A stretch of DNA of 64,000 bases from Acidimicrobiales bacterium (GCA_030447445.1 JAUJOW010000001.1:62001-126000); one strand, 5' to 3'. Counted from the stretch's first letter, positions 40,466 to 49,850 are shown. Notes: generated from the letters alone by a model not told the origin. Numbers and translations are program-made.

Positions 40466-43141
40466 TCAGGCCAGGCGCCGCACGATGGGGTCGGCGGGGC
40501 GGGTCCAGGGGGCGAGGCGGATCCGTACGTCGGTCACGTGGGCCCCCTGGTCGGAGGCGAGCACCGGATCGAGGCGGGCGTGGGCGATCTCGGGGACGGC
40601 GTCGGCGAGGGCCGACAGCCGGAGCACGAGGTCGGCCACCCCCGCCGCCGCCGACGGGCCGATGGTGGGCACGGCCGCCACCAGGCGGTCGGCGTCGGCG
40701 TCGGTGAGGGGGACGACGGCCACCTCGGTCCGTCCGGTGGCACCGGCTGGCGCCAGCGTCAGCACCGAACCGAGGGTCGGGTTCTGGTGGATGGCCACCT
40801 CGAGGTCCACGCCGCTCGGGGCCATGGCCTGGACGAGCGCCGGCCGCATGGCGTCCTCGTGCAGCCGAGCCATGGCGTCGTAGGCGGCGGCCACCTCCTG
40901 GGCGTTGTGCACGTCGACGGCGACCCCTCCCGCCTCCGTCTTGGCCGGCCGTTCCAGCCCGATTGCCTTGAGGGCCACCGGGTAGCCGATGGCGTCCGCC
41001 GCCGCCACGGCCTCGGCCCTGCCCATGACGAGGCGCTGGTCGACCGGCTCGACACCGTGGGTGGCGAGCAGGGTCCGAGCGTCGTCGAGCCCCAGCCATC
41101 CGCCACCGTCGGTCGAGTCGAGGCATCGTGCGGCGAGGGCGCGGGCGGCCTCGGGGTCGGCGTCGTCCAGCTCCGGGACCAGTCCCACCGGGCGACTCCG
41201 CCAGGCGGCGTAGTCGGTCACCCGGCCGAGGGCGTAGGCGGCGGCCTCCGGAAAGGCGAACACCGGCACGAGCCCTGCCCGCCGAGCCAGGGCGGCGTCG
41301 TCTCCTTCGGGGTGCACGCCGAGGAAGGAGGCCACCACTGGCGTCTCCGGCGCCCGGTCGGCCACACCGGCCACGGCTTCGGCCACCGCGTCGGTCCGGT
41401 CGTCGAGGGTCGGGCTGTAGATGACGAGGAGGGCGTCCACCTCGGGGGCCGAGACAAGGGCGGTGGCCGCCGCCTCGTACTCGCGGGGGCCGGCGTCGGC
41501 CGAGACCTCGAGCGGGTTTCCCGACGGCGACGACGGGCCGAGCACGCCATCGAGGGCACGCAGGCGAGCGGGGGCGGGCTCGGCGAGCTGGAGCCCGGCG
41601 GCGAGACAGGCGTCGGCGGCCAGCACGGTCGGACCCCAGAAGTTGGAGAGCAGGGCCACCCGAGGCCCGTGGGGCAGGGCCTGGGAGGCGAGGACCCTGG
41701 TGACATCGAAGAGCTGTTCGAGGGTGTCGACCCGGATCACCCCGGTCTGGCGCAGCATGGCGTCGACGGTGGCGTCGGACGGCCAGCGGCCGGGCCCGTC
41801 GCCCTCCCAGCCCGCCGTCCGAGGGGAGCGACCGGCCTTGACGGCCACGATCGGCTTGCGCTGGGCCACCCGTCGGGCGATGCGGCTGAAGTTGCGGGGG
41901 TTGCCGAACGACTCGAGGTACAGGGCCACCAGCTCGGTCCGGTCGTCGTCCTCCCAGTACTGGAGGAGGTCGTTGCCGCTCACGTCGGCCTTGTTGCCGG
42001 CGGCCACGAAGGTGGACACGCCCAGCCCGTGACGGCAGAGCTGGTCGAGCATGGCGGCCCCGATGGTGCCGGACTGGGATGACAGCCCGATCGGGCCGGG
42101 GATGGGCGTGACCGGGGAGAACGTGGCCTGCATGCGCACGTCCGGCGCGGTGTTGACCACCCCCATCGTGTTGGGTCCGATCATGCGCATGCCGTGGCCG
42201 CGGGCCAGCTCGATGAGGCGACGTTCCCGTTCCGCCCCGACGCCGCCGGCCTCGGCGAACCCCGCCGAGATGACCACGAGGCCTTGCACCCGCTTGCGGC
42301 CGCAGTCCTCCACCACCGCCTCGACGTCTCCGGCGGGGACGACGACCACGGCGAGGTCGACGTCGTCGGGGACGTCGAGCACCGAGGGGTGGGCCCGGAC
42401 GCTGGCCACGTACCCGGCTTCGGGGTTGACGGGGTAGACGGGGCCCTCGAAGCCCCCCTCGAGCAGACGGCGGAACACGACGTGGCCGAGGCTGTCGGGC
42501 CGCCGCGACGCGCCGACCACGGCGATGGAACGGGGCGCCAGGATGCGGGCCACCGAACGCGCCTCGGCGGTCTTGGCCCGGCGTTCGATGGCGGCGAGGG
42601 CCTCGTCGGTGGGCTCGATGGCCAGCTCGACCTCGATCACGCCGTCGCTGAACCGGCTGGTGGCGGCGAACCCGGCCTGTCGGAACACCGACAGCATCCG
42701 GCGGTTCTGAGGGAGCACCTGGCCGGTGAAGCCCTGGATGCCCACCTCCCGGGCGGCGGCGGCCAGGTACTCGAGCAGGACGGTGGCCAGCCCCCGGCCG
42801 GCGTGGACGTCGTCGGTGAAGAACGCCACCTCGGCGTCGCGGCGGGCCGGGGGGCGGTCGTAGCGAGCCACCCCGATGAGGTCGTCGCCGAGGAGGGCCA
42901 CGAACGCCATGCGGTCGACGTAGTCGACGTGGGTGAACCGCTCGATCTCCCGGGGCGAGAGCCGGGGCCGAGGGCTGAAGAACCGGTAGTAGATGCTCTC
43001 GGGCGACTGGCGCTCGTGGAAGGCGGCGATGCGCTCGCCGTCATCGGCCCGGATGGGGCGCACGTGCACCGTGCCGCCGTCGGCCAACGCCACGTCGGCC
43101 TCCCACCGGGCCGGGTAGGGGGGGCTCGGCGCCTCGGCCAT
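40466..43141 (-). CDS. GNAT / NDP-forming acyl-CoA synthetase-like fusion (Pat-type protein acyltransferase)
   Basis: An 891-residue protein. Residues ~1-175 are a GNAT domain (VHVRPIRADDGERIAAFHER, HAGRGLATVLLEYLAAAAR). Residues ~195-660 match the CoA-binding and ligase parts of ADP-forming acyl-CoA synthetases (ILAPRSIAVVGASRRPDSLG, GPIGLSSQSGTIGAAMLDQL). The rest is a diverged ATP-grasp part. The usual GRSxAGxxAxxSHTG stretch is replaced by GRSPRTAGWEGDGPGRW (~433), so the phospho-His is missing and synthetase activity is unlikely. That pattern is known for Pat lysine acetyltransferases, which control acetyl-CoA synthetase. ATG at 43141 follows TACCGT by 7 bp. Confidence 0.88.
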   Translation of the reverse strand: MAEAPSPPYPARWEADVALADGGTVHVRPIRADDGERIAAFHERQSPESIYYRFFSPRPRLSPREIERFTHVDYVDRMAFVALLGDDLIGVARYDRPPARRDAEVAFFTDDVHAGRGLATVLLEYLAAAAREVGIQGFTGQVLPQNRRMLSVFRQAGFAATSRFSDGVIEVELAIEPTDEALAAIERRAKTAEARSVARILAPRSIAVVGASRRPDSLGHVVFRRLLEGGFEGPVYPVNPEAGYVASVRAHPSVLDVPDDVDLAVVVVPAGDVEAVVEDCGRKRVQGLVVISAGFAEAGGVGAERERRLIELARGHGMRMIGPNTMGVVNTAPDVRMQATFSPVTPIPGPIGLSSQSGTIGAAMLDQLCRHGLGVSTFVAAGNKADVSGNDLLQYWEDDDRTELVALYLESFGNPRNFSRIARRVAQRKPIVAVKAGRSPRTAGWEGDGPGRWPSDATVDAMLRQTGVIRVDTLEQLFDVTRVLASQALPHGPRVALLSNFWGPTVLAADACLAAGLQLAEPAPARLRALDGVLGPSSPSGNPLEVSADAGPREYEAAATALVSAPEVDALLVIYSPTLDDRTDAVAEAVAGVADRAPETPVVASFLGVHPEGDDAALARRAGLVPVFAFPEAAAYALGRVTDYAAWRSRPVGLVPELDDADPEAARALAARCLDSTDGGGWLGLDDARTLLATHGVEPVDQRLVMGRAEAVAAADAIGYPVALKAIGLERPAKTEAGGVAVDVHNAQEVAAAYDAMARLHEDAMRPALVQAMAPSGVDLEVAIHQNPTLGSVLTLAPAGATGRTEVAVVPLTDADADRLVAAVPTIGPSAAAGVADLVLRLSALADAVPEIAHARLDPVLASDQGAHVTDVRIRLAPWTRPADPIVRRLA

Positions 43142-43148
43142 CACGGCG

Positions 43149-43154
43149 ACGGTA
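43149..43154 (-). promoter_or_regulatory. -10 box (TACCGT) of the GNAT fusion gene
   Basis: TACCGT on the minus strand lies 7 bp before ATG 43141. The frame remains open far upstream, so this box decides the start. Confidence 0.5.
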
Positions 43155-43301
43155 GACCGATCCCACCCCCCGACTCGGCGTCGACTCCCACGTCGGCTTC
43201 TGGGGCAGATCGCGGTCCTCCTGTAGCCCGCTTCCTGGCCCGGAACGGATCGGGGACCCCCTCCCCGGCCGCGGTGCCCTGGGCGACCGGACGGTGCTCG
43301 G

Positions 43302-43307
43302 TAGCGT
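43302..43307 (+). promoter_or_regulatory. -10 box (TAGCGT), leaderless type
   Basis: TAGCGT ends 8 bp before GTG 43316. The 161-bp gap before it (43155-43315) shows no other feature. Confidence 0.5.
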
Positions 43308-43315
43308 GGGACGCC

Positions 43316-44236
43316 GTGCTCGAACTGGTCGTGGTCGTCCTCGGGGTCGCCGCCGGCTTCGGTGGCGCCCGCCTGTTGCGCCGACCATCCTCCGCCGCTT
43401 CGGCGGCGTCGATCGGGCGGTCGGTCGGGGCTGCCGTCGGGCAGCGCCGCCGCCTCGACCTGGCCCGACTGCAGCGGAGCACGTTCTCGGAGATGATGCG
43501 CCACGTCACCTCCCGTGGTGGCCGGCCGGTGGTGCCCGACGCCTTCCGGGTGCGCCTCCACCCCGACGACCACGACACCGTCGCCCAGGCGCCAGGGTTC
43601 TTCACCCAGGGCATCGAGGAGGCCGTCCGCCACGCCGGCCGAGACCACGGCTGGACGGTGCCGGCCCGCATCCGCATCGAGGTCGCCGTCGACCCCACCC
43701 GCCGCCCCGGCGTCCCGGGTGTGGACGCCTCGAGCCCGGCCACCCCCGAGCCTCGCCGCTACGCCCAGCCGGTCGAGGGGCCGGCCCCGGCGCCAGCGCC
43801 CCGACCGGCTCGGCTCGAGCCGAAGGACGAGACCAGGGGGGCCTACGAGCTCGTCGACGCCGCCGCCACCCTGGGCCGCGGCACGGACCGCACGATCCGC
43901 ATCGACGACAAGCGAGCCAGTCGCCGGCACGCCTCGGTCCGCCGGCGCGGGGACAGTTGGGTCGTGGTCGACGAGCGGTCGAGCAACGGGACCCGCCTCA
44001 ACGGTCGCGAGCTGCCCGCCGAGCAGGAGACGCTCCTGGCTGACGGTGACGAGATCGGCATCGGCCCGGTGACCCTCGTGTTCCGGGCCGGTGACCCGGC
44101 TCCGCCGGTGCCGCCGCCGGTCCCCCCGACCACCAAGCTGCGCCCGGTCGAGCCGGTGCTGGACGACCAGCAGCGCCACGAGATCAGCCAGGAGTACCTG
44201 CCCGACGCCGGATCCGATGGTACGAGGCGGCGATGA
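43316..44236 (+). CDS. FhaA-like protein with DUF3662 and FHA domains
   Basis: A 306-residue protein. A short hydrophobic N-terminus (LELVVVVLGVAAGFGGARLL) may anchor it. The DUF3662-like part follows (FSEMMRHVTSRGGRPVVPDA, VRLHPDDHDTV, ARIRIEVAVDP). The C-terminal FHA domain has TLGRGTDRTIRIDDKRASRR, HASV and DERSSNGTRLNG, the phosphothreonine-binding residues. In other actinobacteria FhaA-type proteins link Ser/Thr kinases to division and wall synthesis, but no kinase lies nearby here. It overlaps the LCP gene by 4 bp (ATGA), which suits a wall role. Confidence 0.85.
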   Translation: MLELVVVVLGVAAGFGGARLLRRPSSAASAASIGRSVGAAVGQRRRLDLARLQRSTFSEMMRHVTSRGGRPVVPDAFRVRLHPDDHDTVAQAPGFFTQGIEEAVRHAGRDHGWTVPARIRIEVAVDPTRRPGVPGVDASSPATPEPRRYAQPVEGPAPAPAPRPARLEPKDETRGAYELVDAAATLGRGTDRTIRIDDKRASRRHASVRRRGDSWVVVDERSSNGTRLNGRELPAEQETLLADGDEIGIGPVTLVFRAGDPAPPVPPPVPPTTKLRPVEPVLDDQQRHEISQEYLPDAGSDGTRRR

Positions 44237-45330
44237 CGCTGGCCATCTTCTTCGTCGTCGGCCTGGCCCTGGGCGTCGGCGGTGAGCAGCTCTGGCACCG
44301 GGCTCGCGACGCCCGAGCCGCGGCCCCCCGCCCCGCCGGTCCTTCCGCGGTCGAACCGTCGCCGGATCGAGCGCCGACCTTCGCCCGAGCACCGGGCGCC
44401 CCCGCTGCGCCCGGCCTCCCTCGGCCCGCTCGTCGCCGAGGGCGACGGATCGCCCTCGGCATCCTCCTCACCATGGTGGTGCTTCTCGTGGGCCTGCCCG
44501 TGGCCGGGTACCTCTACGCCAACCACCAGTTCCAGAAGATCGACGAGGTGCCGGTCGGCGACGAGCTGGCGGAGTCGGCCGAGGGCACCAACTACCTCCT
44601 CGTCGGCACCGACAGCCGGGCCGGCGTGGTCGGCAACCGGTCGGACACGATGCTGGTGCTGCGCATCGTGGACGGGGCCGGCACCATGATGTCGATCCCC
44701 CGTGACCTGCTCGTCGCCATCCCCGGGAGAGACGGCCAGCACCGCATCAACGCCGCCTACAACGACGGTCCGGTCACCCTCGTGCGGACCGTGCAAGAGT
44801 CCCTCGGCATCCCCCTCGATCGCTACGTGGAGATCGACTTCGACAGCTTCGGGGGGGTGGTCGACGCCGTGGGGGGCGTCACCATCGACTTCCCCAACCC
44901 CGTCACCGACCCCATGTCGGGGTTGAACGTGCAGGAGACCGGCCCGGTCGAGCTCGACGGCGCCCAGGCACTCGCCTATGTGCGCTCGCGCACCTACACC
45001 GAGGTCATCAACGGCGAGACCGTCGTCGACGGTACCGGTGACCTGGGCCGGGTCAAGCGCCAGCAGGCCTTCCTGCGGGCGGTGCTGGGCGAAGCCGGTG
45101 CGTCCCGCAACCCGTTCGCCATGGCCCGGGTGGGCCGGGCGCTCACCGGCGGTCTCAAGATCGACGACGACATGACCCTCCTCGACGCCCTGCGCTTCGC
45201 CTGGCACATGGGCAAGCTCGACCCCCGGTCGGTGGAGTTGCCGGTGACGCCGACGGTCACCTCTGGCGGCGCCTCGGTGCTCACGCTGCGCCAACCCGAG
45301 GCTGACCCTGTCCTCCAGGAGTTCCGCTGA
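44233..45330 (+). CDS. LytR-CpsA-Psr (LCP) family cell-wall ligase
   Basis: A 365-residue LCP protein, attaching polymers from undecaprenyl carriers to peptidoglycan. An N-terminal hydrophobic segment and a Pro/Arg-rich stretch precede a membrane helix (GILLTMVVLLVGLPVAGYLY, ~77-96). The extracellular LCP domain carries NYLLVGTDSRAGVVGNRSDT, MMSIPRDLLVAIPG (Arg), HRINAAYNDG and DGAQALAYVRSRTY (Arg pair for the pyrophosphate). Coupled by ATGA overlap to the FHA gene. Convergent with phhA. Confidence 0.92.
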   Translation: MTLAIFFVVGLALGVGGEQLWHRARDARAAAPRPAGPSAVEPSPDRAPTFARAPGAPAAPGLPRPARRRGRRIALGILLTMVVLLVGLPVAGYLYANHQFQKIDEVPVGDELAESAEGTNYLLVGTDSRAGVVGNRSDTMLVLRIVDGAGTMMSIPRDLLVAIPGRDGQHRINAAYNDGPVTLVRTVQESLGIPLDRYVEIDFDSFGGVVDAVGGVTIDFPNPVTDPMSGLNVQETGPVELDGAQALAYVRSRTYTEVINGETVVDGTGDLGRVKRQQAFLRAVLGEAGASRNPFAMARVGRALTGGLKIDDDMTLLDALRFAWHMGKLDPRSVELPVTPTVTSGGASVLTLRQPEADPVLQEFR

Positions 45331-45360
45331 GGCGACCGGACCCCTCGCCGCGTCAGACGG

Positions 45361-46203
45361 TCAGGCGGTCAGGCGGGCGTGGGCGTCGTCGTCGTAGCCG
45401 GCGAAGAAGGCGGACAGGGTGTCGACGGCGTGGGCGAAGGAGCCGGCCGCGAACAGGACCGGTTGGTACTGGGTGATGTCGTAGGCCGTGGTGCCCATCG
45501 CCGTGATGTCGAGCGGGCGGATCTCGGCGTCGCCGAAGAGCTGGATCTCGGCGTAGGAGGACAGGAGCCCGGCGCCGTAGGCGCGCAGCCCGCCGTCCTC
45601 CCACAGCACGCCGAACTCGAGGCTGAACCAGAACACCCGGCTGAAGAACTCCAGGGCGGCGGCGCTCTCGGCCCGGCGAGCGGCCTCACCGGCGAACTGG
45701 TAGAGGTCGGCCAGGTCGGGGTGGGCCAGCGTGTTGGCGTGGCCGATGACCTCGTGCACGACGTCGGGCTCTGGCGTGTAGAAGGGCACGGAGTGGTGGC
45801 GGATGTACTGGGTGGACAGGAAGCAGCGGTCGGCCAGCGACCCGTAGAACACCCGGGTGGGGACGAGGCCGCCGACGGGCTCGATGCGGAACCCGGTCAG
45901 CGCGGTGAGCCGGCGGGAAACCGCCTCCAGCTGCGGCACCCGGTCGGGCGGGAGCGCGAGGCGGGCGGCGCCCTCCCGGTAGGCGGCACAGGCCAGCTGC
46001 TCGTGCCGGCGGCCGAGCTCCCCGGAGACGACCCGCCAGACCTCGTGCTCCTCGGGCGTGTAGCCGACCTCGGGGATGGGCTGGCCGGAGCGGAAGCGCT
46101 CGGCCACCCGGGCGATGACGGCCCGGCGGGCCCGGTAGGCGTGGTCGGCCACGCCGGGATGGTCGGCGGGCAGGGGGTAGGCGGCGGTGGTGGTGGTGTC
46201 CAC
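45361..46203 (-). CDS. phhA: Phenylalanine 4-monooxygenase
   Basis: A 280-residue pterin- and Fe(II)-dependent hydroxylase making tyrosine from phenylalanine. Iron ligands are in DVVHEVIGHANTLAHPDLAD (two His, ~140) and WFSLEFGVLWEDGGLRAYGA (Glu). RCFLSTQYIRHHSVPFYTPE is the substrate loop. GTG at 46203 has AGGAGGG 5 bp upstream and gives the normal bacterial size; an open frame to 46476 enters the promoter. It is divergent from an Lrp-type regulator, which probably controls it in response to an amino acid. Confidence 0.95.
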   Translation of the reverse strand: MDTTTTAAYPLPADHPGVADHAYRARRAVIARVAERFRSGQPIPEVGYTPEEHEVWRVVSGELGRRHEQLACAAYREGAARLALPPDRVPQLEAVSRRLTALTGFRIEPVGGLVPTRVFYGSLADRCFLSTQYIRHHSVPFYTPEPDVVHEVIGHANTLAHPDLADLYQFAGEAARRAESAAALEFFSRVFWFSLEFGVLWEDGGLRAYGAGLLSSYAEIQLFGDAEIRPLDITAMGTTAYDITQYQPVLFAAGSFAHAVDTLSAFFAGYDDDAHARLTA

Positions 46204-46345
46204 GGGGACCCTCCTGTCGAGGTCGCCCCCCAGTCTCGACCCTCCCGCGCGTTGGGTGCACCGCGACGGTCGAGATCCGGACGATGAGGGCGCGGCGCGG
46301 CCGTGCAGGAGCTGTTCGTCTCGCCGGTGGGGCAGGATGGTGGCC

Positions 46346-46846
46346 ATGGCCGGACAGGTTGCCGAGCGCCGGAGACCGCTCGACGAGGTCGACCGCCGCA
46401 TCGTCGACCTGCTGGTGGCCGACGGGCGGTTGTCGGTGAACGAGCTGGCCCGGCGGGCCAACGTGTCGCGGGCCACGGCCTACGCCCGCTTCGACCGCCT
46501 CCAGGCCGACGGCGTGATCACCGGCTTCCGGGCCGTGGTCGACCCCGTGGCGCTCGGCCGTTCGATCGCCGCCCTGGTGTTCGTGGACGTGGAGCAGAAC
46601 AGCTGGCAGGAGGCCCAGGACCGCCTCCTGGGCCTGCCGGGCATCGAGTACCTGGCCCTCACGAGCGGTGGCCACGACATCGTGCTGCTGGTACGGGCTC
46701 CCGACATCGAGACCCTCCGCGACGTGGTACTGGTCAAGCTCCACGGCATGCGAGAGGTCCGCTCCACCCAGACCATGTTCATCCTCGACGAGCACCGTGA
46801 CCTGCCGGCGCCGACCGACCCCACCAACCCCGGGACGGCGACGTGA
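46346..46846 (+). CDS. Lrp/AsnC family regulator
   Basis: A 166-residue feast-famine regulator. The helix-turn-helix is VDRRIVDLLVADGRLSVNEL, ARRANVSRATAYARFDRLQA, and a RAM effector domain follows (SIAALVFVDVEQNS to RSTQTMFILDEH). It is divergent from phhA across a 142-bp gap, so phenylalanine or tyrosine response is inferred. ATG at 46346 follows CAGGAT by 7 bp. It overlaps the lipid kinase gene by 4 bp. Confidence 0.9.
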   Translation: MAGQVAERRRPLDEVDRRIVDLLVADGRLSVNELARRANVSRATAYARFDRLQADGVITGFRAVVDPVALGRSIAALVFVDVEQNSWQEAQDRLLGLPGIEYLALTSGGHDIVLLVRAPDIETLRDVVLVKLHGMREVRSTQTMFILDEHRDLPAPTDPTNPGTAT

Positions 46847-47790
46847 CCGAACCGCCCCCGGCCCCGGAGGCCACCGGGGACACGTACGTGGTGGTGGCCA
46901 ACGCCAGCGCCGGCAGTGCCGACGACCAGGCGCTCGACGCCGCCGTGGCCGTCCTGGAGAGGGCAGGGTCGGTGAGGGTGGCCCGCACCGGCGACGGCGA
47001 CGAGCTGGCCGACGTCGTCTCCCACCTGGCCGGGGCCACGCTCGTGGTGGCCGGTGGCGACGGCAGCCTCCACGCCGTCGTCGACCACCTCTGGCGGACC
47101 GGGCGTGCCGGCGACGTGACCGTCGCCCTCGTCCCCCTTGGCACGGGCAACGACATGGCCCGGGGCCTCGACCTCCCGCTCGACCCGGCGACGGCGGCCA
47201 CGGCCATCACCCGGGGTACCCCCCGCCGGCTCGACCTGCTCGAGGACGACACCGGCGCCGCCGTGGTCAACGCCGTGCACGTCGGGCTCGGCGCCGAGGC
47301 GGCGGCCACGGCCAGCGGCCTCAAGGAGAGGCTCGGTCCCCTCGCCTACCCGGTGGGGGCGTTGGTGGCCGGCGTACGGGAGCGGGGGTGGGCGCTGGAG
47401 GTGACCGTGGACGGCGCGGTCGTGAGCCCGCCGAGCGGTGGTGACGCCGGCGAGGGGACAAGCGGGGCGCTGCTCATGGCGGGCGTGGGCAACGGTCCCT
47501 CCATCGGCGGCGGCACCAGGCTGTTCCCCACCGCGGTTCCCGACGACGGGCTGCTCGACGTGGTCGTGGTCGGAGCCACCGGGCCCGCCGCCCGGATCGC
47601 CTTCGCCGCCGCACTGCGCAAGGGGACCCACCTGGGCCGGGAAGATGTGGCCCACGTCCGGGGCCGGGAGGTGCGCGTCACCGGTGACGCCGTGGTCCAC
47701 AACGCCGACGGCGAGCTCAGCGAGGAGGTGACCGAGCGGTCCTACCGCCTCGTGCCCGACGCGTGGTGGCTGGTGGTGGCGGCCGGCTGA
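46843..47790 (+). CDS. Diacylglycerol/lipid kinase family protein (YegS-like)
   Basis: A 315-residue DagK-type lipid kinase. ATP/Mg residues are in LVVAGGDGSLHAVVDHLW (GGDGS, ~67) and VALVPLGTGNDMARGLDLPL (~100). The C-terminal domain has GNGPSIGGGTRLFPTAVPDD, GLLDVVVV and the late VRVTGDAVVHNADGE. It would phosphorylate diacylglycerol or a related lipid at the inner membrane face. GTG overlaps the Lrp stop. The last 49 bp overlap the PhoD-like gene antisense. Confidence 0.9.
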   Translation: MTEPPPAPEATGDTYVVVANASAGSADDQALDAAVAVLERAGSVRVARTGDGDELADVVSHLAGATLVVAGGDGSLHAVVDHLWRTGRAGDVTVALVPLGTGNDMARGLDLPLDPATAATAITRGTPRRLDLLEDDTGAAVVNAVHVGLGAEAAATASGLKERLGPLAYPVGALVAGVRERGWALEVTVDGAVVSPPSGGDAGEGTSGALLMAGVGNGPSIGGGTRLFPTAVPDDGLLDVVVVGATGPAARIAFAAALRKGTHLGREDVAHVRGREVRVTGDAVVHNADGELSEEVTERSYRLVPDAWWLVVAAG

Positions 47791-49835
47791 TCGTCCGGCG
47801 ACGGGGGGAAGCGCACCGTGTGGGCGACGATGACCCCGTTGCGAATGCCGAGCAGCCGGTGCTCGACCCGCCCGTCAGCGATGGTGACGAGGCCGACGTT
47901 GCTCTCGCCGACCACCACCGAGCCGCTCTCCTCGGGCCGCAGGTAGGTGCGGGTCTCCTCGTAGCGGGGAGGCTCGTCGACCTGGAGCCGCTCGGCCATC
48001 TTCGGGTCGAGGAACACCGGGGAGCTGTCGTCCCACTCGTCGGTGTTGACGGCCCGCTGCTGCAACCGGCCCACCAGCCCCCTGAGCTCGGGGGTGAGCG
48101 GCCCGTCCCACCCCACCCGGCAATGGTGGTGGCCGACGGCGCGGCCAAGCAGATCGAGCGCGGTCCGGGCCAGGGTCCCGCTGTGCTTGAACGAGCTGCT
48201 GACGAGCTGGTCGATGGCCAGCCGGCGGTCGTCGATCCTGAAGCTGGCGTCGACGTTGATCCCGTAGTGGACGTCGCCGGACAGCACGATGCACCGGTCG
48301 AGCCCGAGGTCGTCGATCGCCAGCGACATGAACTCGACCAGCCCGCTCAGGTCGGAGTGCCAGGCCTCGAAGTCGATGGCGTAGGGGCCGACCTTGCCGA
48401 CCAGGTACTTCTGGCGGCGCTCCTGGAGCTCGAGCCCGAACATCGGCACGGCCGAGACGAAGATCACCGGCCCCGGCGGTGCCACCCCCGCCTGGCCGGC
48501 GAGCTGGACCACCCGCTCCAGCTCGCCGGCTCCGAGGAGCCGCGCTGCGCCGTGGTCGCTGTCGAAGGTGCGCTGGGTCCGGGTGTCCAACACGATGGTG
48601 GGTGGGTCGGTGGGCACCGTGTAGCTCCACCGGTCGAAGCCCCACATGGCGTCGTCGTAGGCCTCCCCGGCGGTGCCCTCCGGACCGCCTGGCCCCGTGC
48701 TCACGACATCGATGAAGGCGTCGTCGAAGTGCTCAGGGGAGTTGCCCCAGCCCTGGAACGCCCAGAACGCCCCGAGCGCGTTGGCCACCACCCGCCGGCC
48801 GGCGGGCGAACCGCACACCTGGTCGCGCCACTCCCGGGTGAGGTTCCAGTCGTCGGTCACGTCGTGGTCGTCGAAGGCCATGTAGGTGGGCACGTTGGCC
48901 AGCACCCGCCGGACCGCCGGCAGGGCACGCCGGGCGACCTCGAGACCGGCCAGCTCGGTCTCGTACTGCATGCGCAGCTTGCGCCGCTCCCAGGGGCGGG
49001 CGGGGCCGTCGTCGGGCACCGCCTCCTCGGCCGTCGGGAACCGCTCGGGCCAGTTGGCCTCGTCCCAGGCCACGAGGTAGGTGGCGGCGAACTCGCCCTG
49101 GCTGAACAGGTGGTTGCCGGCCTTGGTCGAGGTGAGGTGGGCCCGTTCCCGGGCGAGCTGCTGGCGGCCGTAGACCGGGATCTCCGAGAGGGCAGGGAGA
49201 CCGGGCACCGACCGCTCGTCATCCGGCCCGAGCAGCTCGCGGCCCAATGCGGTGAGGTGGCCGATGAGCGGCCCGCCCACCTCGTCGCCGTAGATCTGGT
49301 CGCCGGTCAGGAACAGCGCCGACGGCCTCGCCCCCGCGTCGAGGACGCACCCGGCCACGGCCTCGTCGGCGGCCACGAAGGCGTCGTCGCCCTTGCCGTG
49401 CAGCAGCCGGCACGATCCATGGAGGATGTGCAGCTCGGGTGACCGGCTGCGCAGGACGAAGGTGGGCAACGGCAGGTCGCCGTAGGCGATGGACGCCTCG
49501 CCGCCGACCCGGCCGAGGTCGACCAACAGCCGACACCCTGCGCCCTCGGTCTCGATCTCGACGTCGTAGGCCAAGATCTCGTCGGTGGGGAAGGCGCCGT
49601 CGTGGGGGCGGGCCAGGGCGAGGTGGACGAACAGGCCGGGGCCCATGCGCACCTGGCGGCCGTCGCCCCCACCGACGGGGACCGGTCGGTGGTCGGCTCC
49701 GACCAGGCGGCTCACCTCCACACCGACCCGGGCCGGCACCCTCGTGGCCACCCACACCACCACCGCCGACGGCTCGGCCCGGCGCAGTATCGGCCCGGCG
49801 CACAAGGTGGGGGGCGGCCCGGCCGCAGCGGTCAC
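47742..49835 (-). CDS. PhoD-like metallophosphatase
   Basis: A 697-residue alkaline-phosphatase-D-type hydrolase. Residues ~15-95 form an Ig-like N-terminal domain. The metal-site motifs are LHGSCRLLHGKGDDAF, SALFLTGDQIYGDEVGG (~175), TYMAFDDHDVTDDWNLTREW (~318), and CIVLSGDVHYGINVDASFRI (~515). There is no signal peptide or Tat motif, so it appears cytosolic, unlike secreted PhoD. Substrate unknown. GTG 49835 follows TAACGT by 9 bp. The 3' end lies antisense within the lipid kinase gene. Confidence 0.87.
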   Translation of the reverse strand: MTAAAGPPPTLCAGPILRRAEPSAVVVWVATRVPARVGVEVSRLVGADHRPVPVGGGDGRQVRMGPGLFVHLALARPHDGAFPTDEILAYDVEIETEGAGCRLLVDLGRVGGEASIAYGDLPLPTFVLRSRSPELHILHGSCRLLHGKGDDAFVAADEAVAGCVLDAGARPSALFLTGDQIYGDEVGGPLIGHLTALGRELLGPDDERSVPGLPALSEIPVYGRQQLARERAHLTSTKAGNHLFSQGEFAATYLVAWDEANWPERFPTAEEAVPDDGPARPWERRKLRMQYETELAGLEVARRALPAVRRVLANVPTYMAFDDHDVTDDWNLTREWRDQVCGSPAGRRVVANALGAFWAFQGWGNSPEHFDDAFIDVVSTGPGGPEGTAGEAYDDAMWGFDRWSYTVPTDPPTIVLDTRTQRTFDSDHGAARLLGAGELERVVQLAGQAGVAPPGPVIFVSAVPMFGLELQERRQKYLVGKVGPYAIDFEAWHSDLSGLVEFMSLAIDDLGLDRCIVLSGDVHYGINVDASFRIDDRRLAIDQLVSSSFKHSGTLARTALDLLGRAVGHHHCRVGWDGPLTPELRGLVGRLQQRAVNTDEWDDSSPVFLDPKMAERLQVDEPPRYEETRTYLRPEESGSVVVGESNVGLVTIADGRVEHRLLGIRNGVIVAHTVRFPPSPDDQPAATTSHHASGTRR

Positions 49836-49844
49836 GATGGCCCA

Positions 49845-49850
49845 ACGTTA
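49845..49850 (-). promoter_or_regulatory. -10 box (TAACGT)
   Basis: TAACGT on the minus strand is 9 bp before the PhoD-like GTG, slightly longer than the usual 6-8 bp. Confidence 0.4.

Noticed and set aside
43142-44392. Upstream extension of the GNAT fusion frame
   Set aside because: It runs antisense to the FHA gene, which has clear FHA motifs, and a -10 box sits between 43141 and the extension.
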